In this document: piece after piece, positions 60,435-64,000 of the stretch
Layout of the letters: every line of letters starts with the position of its first letter
Position numbering within the stretch: the stretch's first letter is position 1
DNA from: Angustibacter luteus
GTDB lineage: Bacteria; Actinomycetota; Actinomycetes; Actinomycetales; Angustibacteraceae
NCBI RefSeq assembly: GCF_039541115.1
Contig: NZ_BAABFP010000004.1
Span: 484,005-548,004 of the forward strand
Length of the DNA stretch: 64,000 nt
Direction of reading: 5' to 3'
Position numbers and translations under genes: made by a program
The notes under the pieces: generated by a model
Databases searched by the model: none
What the model was told of the DNA's origin: nothing
The model's input: only the letters and a program-made list of their open reading frames with translations

Positions 60435-61028
60435 TCAGAGCGGCCCAAGCTCCAGCTGGACCGTCCGGCCCGAGTACTCCCACACCGCTGCGCGCAGTGC
60501 GGACTCACTGATGAGCAAAGGCTGCGAAGGGCGTGACCACCCGGTGGCGACCCAGCTCGCTACCGGCAGTACCGGCAGTGCCTCAACAAGGAGCTCGGTC
60601 GGCGCATCTGCGCGGGGTTGCAGAACGAGCAGCCGAACGGGATTGCTCGGAGCGTTCACCAGGGCGATGCGTGACACTGCTGGCCAGGGCAGTCGCAGGA
60701 CCTCCAGACCGTCGTCCACGGTGATACCAGATTGGTCCAGGTGGAGAGCGCAGTACGGCCTGCGCGCACGCCAAATGCGACGGGACACCGACGTGATCGG
60801 GGCGCCTGCCTTCCACAGCACGTACACCCCAACGCCGGCGACCCCGGCACCGAGCAGCCCCACCGCGGTGATCCCTTCCTCGCGCGGGGCGCCAAAGGCA
60901 ACCCAGAGCCCCAGCACGGCCGCGGCAGCACCGAAGAGCGGCAGGGTGAGACCTTGGGCCAACAACGTGCGGAGTGCACGACGCTCGGTCACGGGGGCGA
61001 TGGCGACGCTGAGCGCCTGATCAATCAC
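60435..61028 (-). CDS. Membrane protein with PH-like domain
   Basis: A 197-residue protein with two hydrophobic segments (about 20-42 and 50-72) followed by a soluble domain (LHLDQSGITVDDGLEVLRLPWPAVSRIALVNA, VRLLVLQPRADAP) that resembles bacterial PH-like domains. A GTG at 61028 gives this length; no strong ribosome binding site was seen. Function unknown. Confidence 0.68.
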   Translation of the reverse strand: MIDQALSVAIAPVTERRALRTLLAQGLTLPLFGAAAAVLGLWVAFGAPREEGITAVGLLGAGVAGVGVYVLWKAGAPITSVSRRIWRARRPYCALHLDQSGITVDDGLEVLRLPWPAVSRIALVNAPSNPVRLLVLQPRADAPTELLVEALPVLPVASWVATGWSRPSQPLLISESALRAAVWEYSGRTVQLELGPL

Positions 61029-61097
61029 GGCGCAAGCGTAGGGGCTGGGGCGGCCCTCTCGGCGACGGTCGGGCAGGTTCTGCGGGACAGTGTCTGC

Positions 61098-61556
61098 ATG
61101 AGCGAGCAGCCGCACTACCGCCGTCCGGGATGGTTCACCCGCAACGTCGCGAACAGGCTCGTCGCGGGGCTGACCAGCCTCGGGATCAGCGTGATGGGCA
61201 GCCGCGTCCTCGAGGTCCGCGGGCGCAAGAGCGGCCTCCCGCGCCAGGTCCCGGTCAACCTGCTGAGCCTGGACGGCAGCGAGTACCTGGTGTCCGCCCG
61301 GGGCAACGGCGAGTGGGTGCGCAACGTGCGCGCCGCGGACGGCGCGCTCGTCCTGCTGCTCGGCAAGCGGCGACAGCCGCGGGTCGCCACCGAGGTACCG
61401 GACGTCGACAAGGTGCCGATCCTGCGCGCCTACCTGAAGCGGTGGAAGGCGGAGGTGGGCGCGTTCTTCGACGGCGTCAGCGCGGACTCCACGGACGAGC
61501 AGATCGCCGCGATCGCCGCCAAGCACCCGGTCTTCCTGCTGGCGCCGGCGGCCTAG
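61098..61556 (+). CDS. Deazaflavin (F420)-dependent nitroreductase-family protein
   Basis: A 152-residue protein of the Ddn/split-barrel family: VMGSRVLEVRGRKSGLPRQVPVNLLSLDGSEYLVSARGNGEWVRNVRA with the RKSG F420-binding motif. Probably an F420H2-dependent reductase. Its stop shares CTAG with the convergent DUF4235 gene. Confidence 0.88.
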   Translation: MSEQPHYRRPGWFTRNVANRLVAGLTSLGISVMGSRVLEVRGRKSGLPRQVPVNLLSLDGSEYLVSARGNGEWVRNVRAADGALVLLLGKRRQPRVATEVPDVDKVPILRAYLKRWKAEVGAFFDGVSADSTDEQIAAIAAKHPVFLLAPAA

Positions 61557-61831
61557 CCGACCTCTTCGAGCTTCGGCGGCAGGTGTCCGGTGGAGTGCCG
61601 GTAGTAGGCGGCGGCCTGGCGCGCCGCGAGCATCCGCGCCACCCCGATCAGGGCCCCGCTCGCCGCGGCCCAGCCGACGGCCTCGGCCCAGCTGGTGTCG
61701 GGGTGCTCAGGGTTCGCCGGCGGCTCGCCGCCGGTGGCCGCCTTCCACCCGGCGTTGAGGATCTTCTTCGCCGCGATGCCGGAGACGATCGCCGCCGCAC
61801 TGCCCATGATCTTCCAGCTCGCTGCGCCCAT
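61553..61831 (-). CDS. DUF4235 membrane protein
   Basis: A 92-residue protein with two hydrophobic segments (about 7-22 and 53-70): KIMGSAAAIVSGIAAKKILNAGWKAATG and EAVGWAAASGALIGVARMLAARQAAAYYR. The second ends with the YYRHSTG tail typical of DUF4235. Common in Actinomycetota; function unknown. Confidence 0.85.
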   Translation of the reverse strand: MGAASWKIMGSAAAIVSGIAAKKILNAGWKAATGGEPPANPEHPDTSWAEAVGWAAASGALIGVARMLAARQAAAYYRHSTGHLPPKLEEVG

Positions 61832-61846
61832 GCCCCCCAGCCTGCC

Positions 61847-62005
61847 TCAGAGGAGGCCCGCGAGCCACCCAACGGTTGCGATGACCGGTGGCCCGACCAG
61901 CGGCGCGGTGATCGCGACGAGGCCGGCGACCACCAGCAGCGCCAGCGCGCGAGCGATCACGGAGGGCCGGCCGGTGCGTGGCCCGCGCATCATCCGCAGC
62001 AGCAT
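61847..62005 (-). CDS. Small single-span membrane protein
   Basis: A 52-residue reading frame with a basic start (MLLRMMRGPRTGRP) and one or two hydrophobic stretches (ALALLVVAGLVAITAPLVGPPVIATVGWLAGLL). It starts 50 bases from the TPP riboswitch on the other strand. No clear ribosome binding site. Possibly a real small gene upstream of DUF4235 on the same strand; moderate doubt. Confidence 0.45.
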   Translation of the reverse strand: MLLRMMRGPRTGRPSVIARALALLVVAGLVAITAPLVGPPVIATVGWLAGLL

Positions 62006-62053
62006 GCGCCGAGTGTGCCACCCGGACCGCCCCGGGTGTACGTTGAACGGACA

Positions 62054-62140
62054 CGACAGGGGAGCGCCGTAAGGCGCTGAGAGTGCGGTCAGCCCGCAGA
62101 CCCTCGAACCTGCTCCGGTTAGCACCGGCGAAGGGAGTCG
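62054..62140 (+). promoter_or_regulatory. TPP riboswitch (THI element)
   Basis: Contains the THI-box core: a GCGC hairpin (GGAGCGCCGTAAGGCGCTGAGAG with CTGAGAG), GCGGTCAGCCCGC stem, ACCCTCGAACCTG and the distal AGCACCGGCGAAGGGAG. The terminal helix CGAC/GTCG closes it (62054-62057 with 62137-62140). It precedes the ECF-transporter genes, which should therefore be off when thiamine pyrophosphate is plentiful. Confidence 0.95.
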
Positions 62141-62226
62141 AGCTTCTCGCCGGTCGTCGTCGACCCGTGGCAGCCGCCACGACGCCGGCGGCGCCCGGTC
62201 CCCCTCCAACCAGGAGGGATCCACGC

Positions 62227-63033
62227 ATGACCGCACCATCGAAGGTGGTCCAGCTCCCGACGTCCGACCGGACGCCGCGCACGCCACCGCGCATCGCCTG
62301 GGCCGTCGCCGCGGTCGGGGTCGTCCTCGGCCTGGCCATCTGGCTGATCGGGTTGCCGGACGACGTCACCTGGTTCGGCAGCACAATGTCCGACCTCTCG
62401 CTGCCGGCCGGGCTCATCGTCGCCCTGCTGTTCGGGTGGATCGGCTTCTCGCTGGCCAGCGCCCGCGCGTCCTGGCGGGTCGTCGACCTCGTCGTCGCGG
62501 GCGTTCTCGGCGTGGCGGGTGGCCTGCTGTTCGCCGTCTGGAACGCCAACTACGCCGTCATCTCCGGCCCGCTCGGCGCCACCCCGGCGATCGCGCTGCT
62601 CGGCGGCGCCTGGCTGCTGCCCGGGGTGCTCGGCGCCCTGGTCATCCGTCGACCCGGCGCGGCGGTCCTGGTCGAGGTCGTCGCGGCCGTCGTCGAGGGG
62701 CTGATCGGCAGCCAGTGGGGCTTCACGGTCGTCTGGTACGGCCTGCTCGAGGGCCTCGGTGCGGAGATCGTCTTCGCGCTGCTGCTCTACCGGCGTTTCG
62801 GGCTGCCGACCGCGATGCTGTCGGGTGCCGTCGCCGGGCTGATCATCGCGCCGGTCGACCTGGTGCTCTCGTACGCCGCGCAGACGGCCGGCTGGAAGCT
62901 CGGCTACGTCGTCTGCCTGGTCATCTCGGGTGCCGTGCTGGCCGGCGTCGGGGCGTGGGCGATCACCCGCGGGCTGGCCCGCACCGGTGCGCTCGCCCCG
63001 CTGGCGTCCGGGCGCTCGGCCAGGCGTGTCTGA
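62227..63033 (+). CDS. ECF transporter S component, thiamine-precursor type (YkoE-like)
   Basis: A 268-residue membrane protein with about six hydrophobic segments after a soluble N-terminus. SQWGFTVVWYGLLEGLGAEIVFALLLYRRFG and ISGPLGATPAIALLGGAWLLPG fit the YkoE-like substrate-binding component. The riboswitch upstream indicates thiamine or hydroxymethylpyrimidine as substrate. The stop is followed closely by the ATPase start. Confidence 0.88.
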   Translation: MTAPSKVVQLPTSDRTPRTPPRIAWAVAAVGVVLGLAIWLIGLPDDVTWFGSTMSDLSLPAGLIVALLFGWIGFSLASARASWRVVDLVVAGVLGVAGGLLFAVWNANYAVISGPLGATPAIALLGGAWLLPGVLGALVIRRPGAAVLVEVVAAVVEGLIGSQWGFTVVWYGLLEGLGAEIVFALLLYRRFGLPTAMLSGAVAGLIIAPVDLVLSYAAQTAGWKLGYVVCLVISGAVLAGVGAWAITRGLARTGALAPLASGRSARRV

Positions 63034-63037
63034 GTCG

Positions 63038-64000
63038 ATGACCGCGCGACAGCTGCCGGCCGTGGGCCTTCGGGCCCGCGGCTGGGGCTGGCGGCACGCC
63101 GGGCGGTTGGCCTGGGCGGTCCGCGACCTCGACCTGGACGTCGCCCCCGGCGAGGCCGTGCTGCTGCTCGGGGCGAGCGGGGCCGGCAAGTCGACGTTCC
63201 TGGCCGGCTGTGCCGGGTTGCTCGGTGAGCCCGGCGCGCGCTCGGCCGACGGGGTCGCGGTGCACGAGAACGGCGGCGAGTCCACCGGTTCGCTGACACT
63301 CGACGGCGTCCCGGCGGCGACCTCGCGGCTGTCCGGTGCGGTGCGGGCCGGCCTGCTGCTGCAGGACCCGGACGCGCAGACGGTGCTGGCCCGGTGCGGT
63401 GACGACGTCGCGTTCGGGTTGGAGAACCTCGGCGTGCCGCGCGAGCAGATCTGGCCGCGGGTCGACGAGGCCCTGCGCTCCGTCGGCTTCCGCTACGGCC
63501 GCGCGCACCCGACGTCCGACCTGTCCGGCGGCGAGCGGCAGCGGCTCGCGCTCGCCGGGGTGCTCGCGATGCGCCCGGGACTGCTGCTGCTCGACGAGCC
63601 GACGGCGATGCTCGACCCGGACGGCTCGCGCCTGCTCCGCGACACCGTGCGCGACGTGCTGGCCGTCTCGGGCGCGACCTGCCTGATCGTCGAGCACCGG
63701 GTGCAGCAGTGGGTGGACGTCGTCGACCGGGTCGTCGTCCTCGGCGCGGACGGTGGGCTCGCGGCTGACGGTCCCCCGGACGAGGTGCTCGGTCGGCACG
63801 GCGCAGCCCTTGCGGCACAGGGCGTCTGGGTGCCGGAGCGGTACCTGCCCGCGGCCGGTGTCGGACGTCGCACCCGGTCACCGCGCGACGATCGGCTGGA
63901 CGGCGCGGCGCTGCTGGCCGCGCAAGGGCTGGCTGGCGCGCCGCCCGGCGCGGACGCCGTGGTGCGCGACGTCGACCTGACCCTGCACGCCGGTCGGGCG
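63038..64000 (+). CDS. ECF transporter dual ATPase (YkoD-like), 3' end outside the window
   Basis: 321 codons with no stop before the window end. The first ABC domain has GASGAGKST (Walker A), LLQDPDAQTVL (Q loop), DLSGGERQRLALAG (signature), LLLDEPTAMLDP (Walker B) and EHR (switch histidine). A second domain begins near residue 305 (DVDLTLHAGRA). This is the fused ATPase of YkoD/CbiO type that powers the ECF transporter. ATG at 63038; an in-frame GTG at 63026 overlapping the previous stop is an alternative. Incomplete. Confidence 0.9.
   Translation, partial: MTARQLPAVGLRARGWGWRHAGRLAWAVRDLDLDVAPGEAVLLLGASGAGKSTFLAGCAGLLGEPGARSADGVAVHENGGESTGSLTLDGVPAATSRLSGAVRAGLLLQDPDAQTVLARCGDDVAFGLENLGVPREQIWPRVDEALRSVGFRYGRAHPTSDLSGGERQRLALAGVLAMRPGLLLLDEPTAMLDPDGSRLLRDTVRDVLAVSGATCLIVEHRVQQWVDVVDRVVVLGADGGLAADGPPDEVLGRHGAALAAQGVWVPERYLPAAGVGRRTRSPRDDRLDGAALLAAQGLAGAPPGADAVVRDVDLTLHAGRA

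Overview
The window is very GC-rich bacterial DNA with tightly packed genes, many GTG starts (and one TTG), GTGA/ATGA stop-start overlaps, and enzymes typical of Actinomycetota: F420-type flavin enzymes, a deazaflavin-dependent nitroreductase-fold protein, a mycothiol-dependent isomerase family member, an Rv0338c/EtfD-like Fe-S reductase and a BTAD-type regulator. I cannot name the genus. There are about 60 protein genes, one tRNA-Gly(CCC), one TPP riboswitch, no phage and no complete insertion sequence.

Layout. (1) 1-1200: an endonuclease-fold gene bracketed by arrays of a short repeat in opposite orientations. (2) 1.2-20.3 kb: a large catabolic island. Minus-strand genes encode a VanA-like protein with altered metal ligands, a VanB-like reductase, a MarR regulator, an APC permease, an SDR, an LLM flavin enzyme, a YceI protein, a self-sufficient P450-reductase-ferredoxin fusion, a cupin-XRE regulator and a second APC permease. 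Plus-strand genes encode a VOC/extradiol-like protein, an HpaI-type aldolase, a second cupin-XRE regulator, an aldehyde dehydrogenase, a PuuD-like hydrolase, a second glutamine amidotransferase, a glutamine-synthetase-like ligase, an FAH-family enzyme and a cupin. Permease, PuuR-like regulators, GS-like ligase, aldehyde dehydrogenase and PuuD-like hydrolase are the parts of a gamma-glutamyl-amine pathway. No PuuB-type oxidase is present, so the P450 is the best candidate for the oxidation step. A shared 7-4-7 palindrome lies upstream of several of these genes. (3) 20.4-37.3 kb: mixed housekeeping and accessory genes, including LysR/EamA, a secreted phytase-like esterase, a Ser/Thr kinase, an AMACR-like CoA-transferase-family enzyme, a DUF3048 lipoprotein, a molybdo-oxidoreductase/FNR/zinc-ribbon cassette, DUF2252 and a 1013-aa BTAD regulator.

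(4) 37.3-40.5 kb: a small secreted RTX-type protein, an unrelated secreted protein, and an arsenic locus (ArsR, CadI/ArsI-like, aquaporin, ArsC) with no Acr3/ArsB pump. (5) 40.9-49.8 kb: tRNA-Gly, an MHS-family transporter, dCTP deaminase, three unassigned genes, a divergent AurF-like oxygenase/TetR pair and an EtfD-like membrane Fe-S protein. (6) 50-59.4 kb: histidine utilisation (IclR regulator, maleylpyruvate-isomerase-like protein, hutH, hutU, an M20 amidohydrolase in the place of HutG, hutF, hutI), interrupted by a YbaK-type deacylase on the other strand and by two families of intergenic repeat. (7) 59.4-64 kb: a GNAT protein, small membrane proteins, a deazaflavin enzyme, and a TPP riboswitch controlling an ECF transporter (S component plus a dual ATPase cut by the window end).

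Functions are inferred from motifs and context read by eye. No database search or structure prediction was run. No gene-free stretch exceeds 300 bases.
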